64,000 nt of DNA, taken from contig CALSFV010000010.1 of assembly GCA_943737045.1 (NCBI GenBank), positions 1 through 64,000 on the forward strand, written 5' to 3'. Source of the stretch: Parapristionchus giblindavisi. Lineage: Eukaryota > Nematoda > Chromadorea > Rhabditida > Diplogasteridae. Made by a program: the position numbers and the translations under genes. The notes beneath the pieces are model-generated. The model was not told where the DNA came from. It was given only the letters and a program-made list of their open reading frames with translations, and made no database searches. Below, one piece after another: positions 1 to 10,266 of the stretch. The first letter of the stretch is position 1. The number at the start of each line of letters is the position of its first letter.

Positions 1-153
1 ACTCGATAAGTATCATTGACAATTTGACTTGTAACGAATTGTTTTGTACCAAAAACAGAGAGCACTTTAATATAAATTTGCATATTGGCCGTACTGACCA
101 CTTTGAAATAGTTTATCTTATTCAAAATTTTTCGCTCTTTCATTTGGTATATG
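1..153 (+). repeat. First half-unit of the monomer (ancestral dimer)
   Basis: Local 1-153 is a diverged copy of local 154-321. The clearest homology crosses the half-unit boundaries. The 51 bp ending 'gtatcatt' in the first half-unit (starting in the previous monomer at 'attcagaatt') matches the 51 bp ending 'gtatcatt' at about local 170 at 42 of 51 positions by hand count. Weaker similarity extends further, for example 'accaaaaacagagagcac' against 'accatatcagagtaaaag'. The 321-bp monomer therefore most likely arose by fixing a dimer of a roughly 155-165 bp unit. Confidence 0.8.
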
Positions 154-321
154 ACACGACAGGTATCATTTTCATTTTCATATTTCTCAAGTTATCTTGA
201 CCATATCACAGTAAAAGCTACTTTTGTACTTCGGTCATTATAGCAGCAGTAAAATGTTACAGATCGACATGAACGGAAGTTTGTGTCATTCAGAATTTTT
301 TCCTCTTTCACATAGTATATC
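154..321 (+). repeat. Second half-unit of the monomer (ancestral dimer)
   Basis: This 168-bp half begins 'acacgacagg', which matches 'actcgataag' of the first half. It ends in 'attcagaatttttt', then 'cctctttcaca' and 'tagtatat', which match 'attcagaattttt', 'cgctctttcat' and 'tggtatat' of the first half. It is 15 bp longer than the first half, with the indels in the middle, where the alignment is weak. It carries the TTTTCA tract and the 'gttatcttga' segment where several rearrangement junctions fall. Confidence 0.8.
167..181 (+). repeat. TTTTCA short tandem tract inside the monomer
   Basis: The tract reads 'cattttcattttcat', a 2.5-copy hexamer repeat present in every monomer at the same local place. 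It is an indel hotspot. Monomers at 2541, 3299 and 3613 lack 7 bp here, 34548 lacks 6 bp (one hexamer) and 61457 lacks 1 bp. Many monomers right of 53.8 kb carry 'tttccatttt' instead. These changes fit replication slippage. Confidence 0.85.
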
Positions 322-1284
322 ACTCGATAAGTATCATTGACAATGTGACTTGTAACGAATTGTTTTGTACCAAAAACAGAGAGCACTTTAATATAAATTT
401 GCATATTGGCCGTACTGACCACTTTGAAATAGTTTATCTTATTCAAAATTTTTCGCTCTTTCATTTGGTATATGACACGACAGGTATCATTTTCATTTTC
501 ATATTTCTCAAGTTATCTTGACCATATCACAGTAAAAGCTACTTTTGTACTTCGGTCATTATAGCAGCAGTAAAATGTTACAGATCGACATGAACGGAAG
601 TTTGTGTCATTCAGAATTTTTTCCTCTTTCACATAGTATATCACTCGATAAGTATCATTGACAATGTGACTTGTAACGAATTGTTTTGTACAAAAAACAG
701 AGAGCACTGGACTATAAATTTGCATATTGGCCGTACTGACCACTTTGAAATAGTTTATCTTAATCAGAATTTTTCGCTCTTTCATTTGGTATATGACACG
801 ACAGGTATCATTTTCATTTTCATATTTCTCAAGTTATCTTGACCATATCAGAGTAAAAGCTACTTTTGTACTTCGGTCATTATAGCAGCAGTAAAATGTT
901 ACAGATCGACATGAACTGAAGTTTGTGTCATTCAGAATTTTTTCCTCTTTCACATAGTATATCACTCGATAAGTATCATTGACAATTTGACTTGTAACGA
1001 ATTGTTTTGTACCAAAAACAGAGAGCACTGGACTATAAATTTGCATATTGGCCGTACTGACCACTTTGAAATAGTTTATCTTATTCAAAATTTTTCGCTC
1101 TTTCATTTGGTATATGACACGACAGGTATCATTTTCATTTTCATATTTCTCAAGTTATCTTGACCATATCACAGTAAAAGCTACTTTTGTACTTCGGTCA
1201 TTATAGCAGCAGTAAAATGTTACAGATCGACATGAACGGAAGTTTGTGTCATTCAGAATTTTTTCCTCTTTCACATAGTATATC
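322..1284 (+). repeat. 963-bp trimer HOR, copy 1 (type A)
   Basis: Three type A monomers (322, 643, 964) carry a distinctive order of variants. The first has 'cactttaa', 'cacag' and 'gaacgg'. The second has 'gtacaaaaaac', 'ctggac' and 'aatcagaa'. The third has 'ctggac' and 'ttcaaaa'. The order returns 963 bp later, with small differences such as 'gtgac' against 'tttgac' in the first monomer. Confidence 0.75.
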
Positions 1285-2013
1285 ACTCGATAAGTATCAT
1301 TGACAATTTGACTTGTAACGAATTGTTTTGTACCAAAAACAGAGAGCACTTTAATATAAATTTGCATATTGGCCGTACTGACCACTTTGAAATAGTTTAT
1401 CTTATTCAAAATTTTTCGCTCTTTCATTTGGTATATGACACGACAGGTATCATTTTCATTTTCATATTTCTCAAGTTATCTTGACCATATCACAGTAAAA
1501 GCTACTTTTGTACTTCGGTCATTATAGCAGCAGTAAAATGTTACAGATCGACATGAACGGAAGTTTGTGTCATTCAGAATTTTTTCCTCTTTCACATAGT
1601 ATATCACTCGATAAGTATCATTGACAATGTGACTTGTAACGAATTGTTTTGTACAAAAAACAGAGAGCACTGGACTATAAATTTGCATATTGGCCGTACT
1701 GACCACTTTGAAATAGTTTATCTTAATCAGAATTTTTCGCTCTTTCATTTGGTATATGACACGACAGGTATCATTTTCATTTTCATATTTCTCAAGTTAT
1801 CTTGACCATATCAGAGTAAAAGCTACTTTTGTACTTCGGTCATTATAGCAGCAGTAAAATGTTACAGATCGACATGAACTGAAGTTTGTGTCATTCAGAA
1901 TTTTTTCCTCTTTCACATAGTATATCACTCGATAAGTATCATTGACAATTTGACTTGTAACGAATTGTTTTGTACCAAAAACAGAGAGCACTGGACTATA
2001 AATTTGCATATTG

Positions 2014-2139
2014 GCCGTACTGACCACTTTGAAATAGTTTATCTTATTCAAAATTTTTCGCTCTTTCATTTGGTATGCCGTTCTGACCACTTTGAAATAG
2101 TTTATCTTATTCAGAATTTTTCGCTCTTTCATTTGGTAT
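2014..2139 (+). repeat. 63-bp internal tandem duplication in monomer 1927
   Basis: The segment from 'gccgtactgacc' to 'tttggtat' (2014-2076) is followed directly by a second copy, 2077-2139, starting 'gccgttctgacc'. The second copy carries 'ttctg' and 'ttcagaa' where the first has 'tactg' and 'ttcaaaa', so it came from a different monomer variant, similar to the 2541 type. The insertion is a multiple of three, so the minus-strand open frame is lengthened by 21 codons and not broken. The same insertion is at 5869-5994. Confidence 0.9.
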
Positions 2140-2150
2140 ATGACACGACA

Positions 2151-2152
2151 GT
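2151..2152. other. 93-bp deletion junction
   Basis: After 'cacgacag' the sequence jumps straight to 'tttacagatcg', skipping about 93 bp of the second half-unit, including the TTTTCA tract and 'cttcggtcatt'. The sister monomer at 5782, which carries the same 63-bp insertion, lacks this deletion, so the deletion came after the insertion. An extra T follows in 'atttttttcc' (about 2190). Confidence 0.85.
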
Positions 2153-2218
2153 TTACAGATCGACATGAACTGAAGTTTGTGTCATTCAGAATTTTTTTCC
2201 TCTTTCACATAGTATATC

Positions 2219-2852
2219 ACTCGATAAGTATCATTGACAATTTGACTTGTAACGAATTGTTTTGTACCAAAAACAGAGAGCACTGGAATATAAATTTTTC
2301 ATATTGGCCGTACTGACCACTTTGAAATAGTTTATCTTATTCAGAATTTTTCGCTCTTTCATTTGGTATATGATACGACAGGTATCATTTTCATTTTCAT
2401 ATTTCTCAAGTTATCTTGACCATATCAGAGTAAAAGCTACTTTTGTACTTCGGTCATTATAGCAGCAGTAAAATGTTACAGAGCGACATGAACTGAAGTT
2501 TGTGTCATTCAGAATTTTTTCCTCTTTCACATAGTATATCACTCGATAAGCATCATTGACAATTTGACTTGTAACGAATTGTTTTGTACCAAAAACAGAG
2601 AGCACTGGAATAAAAATGTGCATATTAGCCGTTCTGACCACTTCGAAATAGTTTATCTTATTCAGAATTTTTCGCTCTTTCATTTGGTATATGACACGAC
2701 AGGTATCATTTCATATTTCTCAAGTTATCTTGACCATATCAGAGTAAAAGCTACTTTTGTACTTCGGTCATTATAGCAGCAGTAAAATGTTACAGATCGA
2801 CATGAACTGAAGTTTGTGTCATTCAGAATTTTTTCCTCTTTCACATAATATC
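2219..2852 (+). repeat. Type A monomers with the 'ctggaat' / 'gccgttctg' variants
   Basis: There are two monomers. The one at 2219 (322 bp) has 'ctggaatataaa', an extra T in 'atttttcatat', and 'acagagcgac'. The one at 2541 (312 bp) has 'aaaaatgtgcat', 'gccgttctgacc' and 'cacttcgaaat', lacks 7 bp in the TTTTCA tract, and ends 'cacataatatc' directly against a truncated monomer. The same pair of variants reappears inside type B sequence at about 11229/11551, 12513/12835, 18539/18861 and 19823. Confidence 0.8.
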
Positions 2853-2977
2853 TTGATCATATCAGAGTAAAAGCTACTTTTGTACTTCGGTCATTATAGC
2901 AGCAGTAAAATATCACAGCTCGACATGACCTGAAGTGTGTCTCATTCAGAATATTTTCCTCTTTCACATAGTATATT
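2853..2977 (+). repeat. Truncated 125-bp monomer
   Basis: The sequence begins at 'ttgatcatatc' (local 197) immediately after a monomer end, so local 1-196 is missing. The body and end are type B ('cacagctcg', 'gacctgaag', 'gtgtgtctcatt'). The monomer end '...tatc' and the internal 'gttatc' share 'tatc', so the junction fits recombination at 4 bp of shared sequence. There is also a variant 'agaatattttcc'. Confidence 0.85.
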
Positions 2978-3926
2978 ACTCGATAAGTATTATTGACAAT
3001 TAGACTTGTAACGAATTATTTTGTACCAAAAACAGAGAGTATTGAAAGATAAATTTACATATTGGCCGTACTGACCACTTTGAAATAGTCTATCTTATTC
3101 AGAATTTTTCGCTCTTTCATTTGGTATATGACACGATAGGTTTCATTTTCATTTTCATATTTCTCAAGTTATCTTGACCATATCAGAGTAAAAGCTACTT
3201 TTGTACTTCGGTCATTAGAGCAGCAGTAAAATGTTACAGAGCGACATGAACTGAAGTTTGTGTCATTCAGAATTTTTTCCTCTTTCACATAGTATATCAC
3301 TCGATAAGTATCATTGACAATTTGACTTGTAACGAATTGTTTTGTACCAAAAACAGAGAGCACTGGAATAAAAATGTGCATATTAGCCGTTCTGACCACT
3401 TCGAAATAGTTTATCTTATTCAGAATTTTTCGCTCTTTAATTTGGTATATGACACGACAGGTATCATTTCATATTTCTCAAGTTATCTTGACCATATCAG
3501 AGTAAAAGCTACTTTTGTACTTCGGTCATTATAGCAGAAGTAAAATGTTACAGATCGACATGACCTGAAGTTTGTGTCATTCAGAATTTTTTCCTCTTTC
3601 ACATAGTATATCACTCGATAAGTATCATTGACAATGTGACTTGTAACGAATTGTTTTGTACCAAAAACAGAGAGCACTGGAATAAAAATTTGCATATTAG
3701 CCGTTCTGACCACTTCGAAATAGTTTATCTTATTCAGAATTTTTCGCTCTTTCATTTGGTATATGACACGACAGGTATCATTTCATATTTCTCAAGTTAT
3801 CTTGACCATATCAGAGTAAAAGCTACTTTTGTACTTCGGTCATTATAGCAGCAGTAAAATGTTGCAGATCGACATGAACTGAAGTTTGTGTCATTCAGAA
3901 TTTTTTCCTCTTTCACATAGTATATC
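2978..3926 (+). repeat. Chimeric B/A monomer followed by two type A monomers
   Basis: Monomer 2978 begins as type B ('gacaattagac', 'tattgaaagat', 'gtctatc', 'gataggtttc') and ends as type A ('cttgacc', 'gttacagagcg', 'gtttgtgtcatt'), with the switch between local 165 and 201. Monomers 3299 and 3613 are type A of the 'gccgttctgacc' kind, and both lack 7 bp in the TTTTCA tract. Monomer 3299 ends with 'gcagaagtaaaatg', a variant seen again in the truncated monomers at 9377 and 16687. Confidence 0.75.
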
Positions 3927-4051
3927 TTGATCATATCAGAGTAAAAGCTACTTTTGTACTTCGGTCATTATAGCAGCAGTAAAATATCACAGCTCGACAT
4001 GACCTGAAGTGTGTCTCATTCAGAATTTTTTCCTCTTTCACATAGTATATT
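3927..4051 (+). repeat. Truncated 125-bp monomer
   Basis: This has the same 'tatatc' to 'ttgatcatatc' junction as at 2853, with local 1-196 missing. It is the first element of the 767-bp unit. Confidence 0.85.
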
Positions 4052-4693
4052 ACTCGATAAGTATCATTGACAATTAGACTTGTAACGAATTATTTTGTAC
4101 CAAAAACAGAGAGTATTGAAAGATAAATTTACATATTGGCCGTACTGACCACTTTGAAATAGTCTATCTTATTCAGAATTTTTCGCGCTTTCATTTGGTA
4201 TATGAAACGATAGGTTTCATTTTCATTTTCATATTTCTCAAGTTATCTTGACCATATCAGAGTAAAAGCTACTTTTGTACTTCGGTCATTATAGCAGCAG
4301 TAAAATATTACAGATCGACATTAACTGAAGTTTGTGTCATTCAGAATTTTTTCCTCTTTCACATAGTATATCACTCGATAAGTATCATTGACAATTTGAC
4401 TTGTAACGAATTGTTTTGTACCAAAAACAGAGAGCACTTTAATATAAATTTGCATATTGGCCGTACTGACCACTTTGAAATAGTTTATCTTAATCAGAAT
4501 TTTTCGCTCTTTCATTTGGTATATGACACGACAGGTATCATTTTCATTTTCATATTTCTCAAGTTATCTTGACCATATCAGAGTAAAAGCTACTTTTGTA
4601 CTTCGGTCATTATAGCAGCAGTAAAATGTTACAGATCGACATGAACTGAAGTTTGTGTCATTCAGAATTTTTTCCTCTTTCACATAGTATATC
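3927..4693 (+). repeat. 767-bp HOR, copy 1
   Basis: The unit is one truncated 125-bp monomer (3927-4051), a chimeric B/A monomer (4052, with 'cgcgctttc' and 'gaaacgatagg') and a type A monomer (4373, 'cactttaa', 'aatcagaa'). The same order and variants repeat exactly 767 bp later. The length is 125 + 321 + 321. Confidence 0.85.
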
Positions 4694-4818
4694 TTGATCA
4701 TATCAGAGTAAAAGCTACTTTTGTACTTCGGTCATTATAGCAGCAGTAAAATATCACAGCTCGACATGACCTGAAGTGTGTCTCATTCAGAATTTTTTCC
4801 TCTTTCACATAGTATATT
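4694..4818 (+). repeat. Truncated 125-bp monomer
   Basis: This is a second tandem copy of the 3927-4051 element, with the same junction after 'catagtatatc'. Confidence 0.85.
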
Positions 4819-5460
4819 ACTCGATAAGTATCATTGACAATTAGACTTGTAACGAATTATTTTGTACCAAAAACAGAGAGTATTGAAAGATAAATTTACA
4901 TATTGGCCGTACTGACCACTTTGAAATAGTCTATCTTATTCAGAATTTTTCGCGCTTTCATTTGGTATATGAAACGATAGGTTTCATTTTCATTTTCATA
5001 TTTCTCAAGTTATCTTGACCATATCAGAGTAAAAGCTACTTTTGTACTTCGGTCATTATAGCAGCAGTAAAATATTACAGATCGACATTAACTGAAGTTT
5101 GTGTCATTCAGAATTTTTTCCTCTTTCACATAGTATATCACTCGATAAGTATCATTGACAATTTGACTTGTAACGAATTGTTTTGTACCAAAAACAGAGA
5201 GCACTTTAATATAAATTTGCATATTGGCCGTACTGACCACTTTGAAATAGTTTATCTTAATCAGAATTTTTCGCTCTTTCATTTGGTATATGACACGACA
5301 GGTATCATTTTCATTTTCATATTTCTCAAGTTATCTTGACCATATCAGAGTAAAAGCTACTTTTGTACTTCGGTCATTATAGCAGCAGTAAAATGTTACA
5401 GATCGACATGAACTGAAGTTTGTGTCATTCAGAATTTTTTCCTCTTTCACATAGTATATC
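4694..5460 (+). repeat. 767-bp HOR, copy 2
   Basis: This repeats 3927-4693: truncated monomer 4694-4818, then the 'cgcgctttc' chimera at 4819 and the type A monomer at 5140. It ends where 5461 continues with a full monomer instead of another truncated one. Confidence 0.85.
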
Positions 5461-6165
5461 ACTCGATAAGTATCATTGACAATTTGACTTGTAACGAATT
5501 GTTTTGTACCAAAAACAGAGAGCACTTTAATATAAATTTGCATATTGGCCGTACTGACCACTTTGAAATAGTTTATCTTAATCAGATTTTTTCGCTCTTT
5601 CATTTGGTATATGACACGACAGGTATCATTTTCATTTTCATATTTCTCAAGTTATCTTGACCATATCAGAGTAAAAGCTACTTTTGTACTTCGGTCATTA
5701 TAGCAGCAGTAAAATGTTACAGATCGACATGAACTGAAGTTTGTGTCATTCAGAATTTTTTCCTCTTTCACATAGTATATCACTCGATAAGTATCATTGA
5801 CAATTTGACTTGTAACGAATTGTTTTGTACCAAAAACAGAGAGCACTGGACTATAAATTTGCATATTGGCCGTACTGACCACTTTGAAATAGTTTATCTT
5901 ATTCAAAATTTTTCGCTCTTTCATTTGGTATGCCGTTCTGACCACTTTGAAATAGTTTATCTTATTCAGAATTTTTCGCTCTTTCATTTGGTATATGACA
6001 CGACAGGTATCATTTTCATTTTCATATTTCTCAAGTTATCTTGACCATATCAGAGTAAAAGCTACTTTTGTACTTCGGTCATTATAGCAGCAGTAAAATA
6101 TTACAGATCGACATTAACTGAAGTTTGTGTCATTCAGAATTTTTTCCTCTTTCACATAGTGTATC
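5461..6165 (+). repeat. Type A monomers, the second 384 bp long
   Basis: Monomer 5461 is type A with 'aatcagattt'. Monomer 5782 is 384 bp because of the 63-bp internal duplication. It is the undeleted sister of monomer 1927, 3855 bp away. Its last third switches to 'aatattacagatcg' and 'cattaactg', the ending also seen at 4052 and 4819. Confidence 0.75.
5869..5994 (+). repeat. 63-bp internal tandem duplication in monomer 5782
   Basis: The first copy is 5869-5931 and the second 5932-5994, with the same variant differences as at 2014-2139 ('tactg'/'ttctg', 'ttcaaaa'/'ttcagaa'). One origin followed by transfer within the array is more likely than two independent events. Confidence 0.9.
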
Positions 6166-6487
6166 ACTCGATAAGTATCATTGACAATTTGACTTGTAAC
6201 GAATTGTTTTTTAACAAAAACAAAGAACATTGGAAGATAAATTTGCATATTATCCGTACTGACCACTTTGAAATAATTTATTTTATTCAGAATTTTTTCG
6301 CTCTTTCATTTGGTATATGACACAATAGGTATCATTTTCATTTTCATATTTCTCAAGTTATCTTGACCATATCAGAGTAAAAGCTACTTTTGTACTTCGG
6401 TCATTATAGCAGCAGTAAAATATTACAGATCGACATTAACTGAAGTTTGTGTCATTCAGAATTTTTTCCTCTTTCACATAGTATATC
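6166..6487 (+). repeat. Most diverged monomer in the window
   Basis: This 322-bp monomer carries many private changes: 'gttttttaaca', 'aaacaaagaacattgg', 'atattatccgtac', 'aaataatttatttt', an extra T before 'cgctc', and 'gacacaatagg'. It has no close relative elsewhere in the window, although 'gacacaatagg' also occurs in monomer 46099. It may be an older copy that escaped homogenisation. Confidence 0.75.
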
Positions 6488-7129
6488 ACTCGATAAGTAT
6501 CATTGACAATTTGACTTGTAACGAATTGTTTTGTACCAAAAACAGAGAGCACTTTAATATAAATTTGCATATTGGCCGTACTGACCACTTTGAAATAGTT
6601 TATCTTATTCAAAATTTTTCGCTCTTTCATTTGGTATATGACACGACAGGTATCATTTTCATTTTCATATTTCTCAAGTTATCTTGACCATATCACAGTA
6701 AAAGCTACTTTTGTACTTCGGTCATTATAGCAGCAGTAAAATGTTACAGATCGACATGAACGGAAGTTTGTGTCATTCAGAATTTTTTCCTCTTTCACAT
6801 AGTATATCACTCGATAAGTATCATTGACAATGTGACTTGTAACGAATTGTTTTGTACAAAAAACAGAGAGCACTGGACTATAAATTTGCATATTGGCCGT
6901 ACTGACCACTTTGAAATAGTTTATCTTAATCAGAATTTTTCGCTCTTTCATTTGGTATATGACACGACAGGTATCATTTTCATTTTCATATTTCTCAAGT
7001 TATCTTGACCATATCAGAGTAAAAGCTACTTTTGTACTTCGGTCATTATAGCAGCAGTAAAATATTACAGATCGACATGAACTGTAGTTTGTGTCATTCA
7101 GAATTTTTTCCTCTTTCACATAGTATATC
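6488..7129 (+). repeat. Copy of the 1285/1606 type A pair
   Basis: Monomers 6488 and 6809 match 1285 and 1606 in diagnostic variants, including 'gtacaaaaaac'. The end of 6809 changes to 'aatattacagatcg' and 'gaactgtag'. This pair is the right-hand limit of contiguous type A sequence. Confidence 0.7.
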
Positions 7130-7479
7130 ACTCGATAAGTATCATTGACAATTTGACTTGTAACGAATTGTTTTGTACCAAAAACAGAGAGTATTGAAAG
7201 ATAAATTTACATATTGGCCGTACTGACCACTTTGAAATAGTTTATCTTATTCAGAATTTTTCGCTCTTTCATTTGGTATATGACACGATAGGTTTCATTT
7301 TCAGTTTCATATTTCTCAAGTTATCTTGATCATATCAGAGTAAAAGCTACTTTTGTACTTCGGTCATTATAGCAGCAGTAAAATATCACAGCTCGACATG
7401 ACCTGAAGTGTGTCTCATTCAGAATTTTTTCCTCTTTCACATAGTATATTACTCGATAAGTATCATTGACAATTAGACG
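7130..7479 (+). repeat. Chimeric A/B monomer and transition to type B
   Basis: Monomer 7130 starts as type A ('gacaatttgac', 'gaattgttttg') and becomes type B from 'gagagtattgaaag' onward, with 'tttcagtttcat' in the TTTTCA region and a type B end. Monomer 7451 is type B with 'attagacgtg', a variant shared with 7772. Confidence 0.75.
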
Positions 7480-9376
7480 TGTAACGAATTATTTTGTACC
7501 AAAAACAGAGAGTATTGAAAGATAAATTTACATATTGGCCGTACTGACCACTTTGAAATAGTTTATCTTATTCAGAATTTTTCGCTCTTTCATTTGGTAT
7601 ATGACACGATAGGTTTCATTTTCATTTTCATATTTCTCAAGTTATCTTGATCATATCAGAGTAAAAGCTACTTTTGTACTTCGGTCATTATAGCAGCAGT
7701 AAAATATCACAGCTCTACATGACCTGAAGTGTGTCTCATTCAGAATTTTTTCCTCTTTCACATAGTATATTAATCGATAAGTATCATTGACAATTAGACG
7801 TGTAACGAATTATTTTGTACCAAAAACAGAGAGTATTGAAAGATAAATTTACATATTGGCCGTACTGACCACTTCGAAATAGTCTATCTTATTCAGCATT
7901 TTTCGCTCTTTCATTTGGTATATGACACGATAGGTTTCATTTTCATTTTCATATTTCTCAAGTTATCTTGATCATATCAGAGTAAAAGCTACTTTTGTAC
8001 TTCGGTCATTATAGAAGCAGTAAAATATCACAGCTCGACATGACCTGAAGTGTGTCTCATTCAAAATTTTTTCCTCTTTCACATAGTATATTACTCGATA
8101 AGTATCATTGACAATTAGACTTGTAACGAATTATTTTGTACCAAAAACAGAGAGTATTGAAAGATAAATTTACATATTGGCCGTACTGACCACTTTGAAA
8201 TAGTTTATCTTATTCAGAATTTTTCGCTCTTTCATTTGGTATATGACACGATAGGTTTCATTTTCATTTTCATATTTCTCAAGTTATCTTGATCATATCA
8301 GAGTAAAAGCTACTTTTGTACTTCGGTCATTATAGCAGCAGTAAAATATCACAGCTCGACATGACCTGAAGTGTGTCTCATTCAGATTTTTTTCCTCTTT
8401 CACATAGTATAATACTCGATAAGTATCATTGACAATTAGACTTGTAACGAATTATTTTGTACCAAAAACAGAGAGTATTGAAAGATAAATTTACATATTG
8501 GCCGTACTGACCACTTTGAAATAGTCTATCTTATTCAGAATTTTTCGCTCTTTCATTTGGTATATGACACGATAGGTTTCATTTTCATTTTCATTTTTCT
8601 CAAGTTATCTTGATCATATCAGAGTAAAAGCTACTTTTGTACTTCGGTCATTATAGCAGCAGTAAAATATCAAAGCTCGACATGACCTGAAGTGTGTCTC
8701 ATTCAGAATTTTTTCCTCTTTCACATAGTATATTACTCGATAAGTATCATTGACAATTAGACTTGTAACGAATTATTTTGTACCAAAAACAGAGAGTATT
8801 GAAAGATAAATTTACATATTGGCCGTACTGACCACTTTGAAATAGTCTATCTTATTCAGAATTTTTCGCGCTTTCATTTGGTATATGAAACGATAGGTTT
8901 CATTTTCATTTTCATATTTCTCAAGTTATCTTGACCATATCAGAGTAAAAGCTACTTTTGTACTTCGGTCATTATAGCAGCAGTAAAATGTTACAGAGCG
9001 ACATGAACTGAAGTTTGTGTCATTCAGAATTTTTTCCTCTTTCACATAGTATATCAATCGATAAGTATCATTGACAATTTGACTTGTAACGAATTGTTTT
9101 GTACCAAAAACAGAGAGCACTGGAATAAAAATGTGCATATTAGCCGTTCTGACCACTTCGAAATAGTTTATCTTATTCAGAATTTTTCGCTCTTTCATTT
9201 GGTATATGACACGACAGGTATCATTTTCATTTTCATATTTCTCAAGTTATCTTGACCATATCAGAGTAAAAGCTACTTTTGTACTTCGGTCATTATAGCA
9301 GCAGTAAAATGTTACAGATCGACATGAACTGAAGTTTGTGTCATTCAGAATTTTTTCCTCTTTCACATAGTATATC

Positions 9377-9501
9377 TTGATCATATCAGAGTAAAAGCTA
9401 CTTTTGTACTTCGGTCATTATAGCAGAAGTAAAATGTTACAGATCGACATGACCTGAAGTTTGTGTCATTCAGAATTTTTTCCTCTTTCACATAGTATAT
9501 C
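9377..9501 (+). repeat. Truncated 125-bp monomer
   Basis: The junction 'tatatc' to 'ttgatcatatc' follows the type A monomer at 9056. The body is A-like ('gcagaagtaaaatg', 'ttacagatcg', 'gtttgtgtcatt') but has 'gacctgaag', the same combination as the end of monomer 3299. Confidence 0.85.
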
Positions 9502-9626
9502 TTGATCATATCAGAGTAAAAGCTACTTTTGTACTTCGGTCATTATAGCAGCAGGAAAATATTACAGCTCGACATGACCTGAAGTGTGTCTCATTCAGAT
9601 TTTTTTCCTCTTTCACATAGTATATT
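9502..9626 (+). repeat. Truncated 125-bp monomer, in tandem with the previous one
   Basis: It follows 9377-9501 with the same 125-bp form but a type B body ('gcaggaaaatatt', 'cagattttttt'). The 125-bp form has therefore been duplicated as a unit or made twice. Confidence 0.85.
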
Positions 9627-10266
9627 ACTCGATAAGTATCATTGACAATTAGACTTGTAACGAATTATTTTGTACGAAAACAGAGAGTATTGAAAGATAA
9701 ATTTACATATTGGCCGTACTGACCACTTTGAAATAGTTTATCTTATTCAGAATTTTTCGCTCTTTCATTTGGTATATGACACGATAGGTTTCATTTTCAT
9801 TTTCATATTTCTCAAGTTATCTTGATCATATCAGAGTAAAAGCTACTTTTGTACTTCGGTCATTATAGCAGCAGGAAAATATTACAGCTCGACATGACCT
9901 GAAGTGTGTCTCATTCAGATTTTTTTCCTCTTTCACATAGTATATTACTCGATAAGTATCATTGACAATTAGACTTGTAACGAATTATTTTGTACGAAAA
10001 CAGAGAGTATTGAAAGATAAATTTACATATTGGCCGTACTGACCACTTTGAAATAGTTTATCTTATTCAGAATTTTTCGCTCTTTCATTTGGTATATGAC
10101 ACGATAGGTTTCATTTTCATTTTCATTTTTCTCAAGTTATCTTGATCATATCAGAGTAAAAGCTACTTTTGTACTTCGGTCATTATAGCAGCAGTAAAAT
10201 ATCAAAGCTCGACATGACCTGAAGTGTGTCTCATTCAGAATTTTTTCCTCTTTCACATAGTATATT
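9627..10266 (+). repeat. Pair of 320-bp monomers with 'gtacgaaaacag'
   Basis: Monomers 9627 and 9947 share a 1-bp deletion plus substitution ('gtacgaaaacag' against 'gtaccaaaaacag') and 'cagattttttt', so one is a recent copy of the other. They differ at 'catatttctc' against 'catttttctc'. The pair recurs at 16937-17576. Confidence 0.85.

Larger units (their letters stand above)
1..321 (+). repeat. Reference monomer (type A), used for the local coordinate map
   Basis: This first monomer defines local positions 1-321. Useful landmarks are 'actcgataag' (1), 'gtaccaaaaac' (about 48), 'ggccgtactgacc' (about 88), 'ttcgctctttc' (131), 'atgacacgac' (151), a TTTTCA tract (167-181), 'gttatcttga' (191), 'cttcggtcatt' (about 230) and 'cctctttcaca' (about 302). 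Type A differs from the later type B at about 15-20 sites, including 'gacaatttgac' against 'gacaattagac', 'gaattgttttg' against 'gaattattttg', 'tttgcatat' against 'tttacatat', and 'gtttgtgtcatt' against 'gtgtgtctcatt'. Because 321 is 3 x 107, reading frames stay in register from monomer to monomer. Confidence 0.95.
1285..2218 (+). repeat. 963-bp trimer HOR, copy 2, rearranged in its third monomer
   Basis: Monomers at 1285, 1606 and 1927 repeat the variant order of 322, 643 and 964. The 643 and 1606 monomers share the unusual 'gtacaaaaaac', 'ctggac' and 'aatcag' combination. The third monomer is rearranged: it gained a 63-bp internal duplication and lost 93 bp, giving a 292-bp monomer. The first two monomers also recur at 6488 and 6809. 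Confidence 0.7.

Noticed and set aside
197..205. 'tgatca' palindrome in type B near local 198 as a protein binding site
   Set aside because: It is a six-base palindrome created by one C/T difference from type A ('tgacca') and lost in 'gatcaaatc' monomers only downstream of it. That is too short to support a function.
1950..3848. Plus-strand open frames of 70-79 codons (1950-2168, 2564-2776, 3322-3534, 3636-3848, 5805-6044)
   Set aside because: They overlap the minus-strand frames, exist only in a few monomer variants, and depend on the 63-bp insertion or the 7-bp loss in the TTTTCA tract. They are by-products of the repeat.
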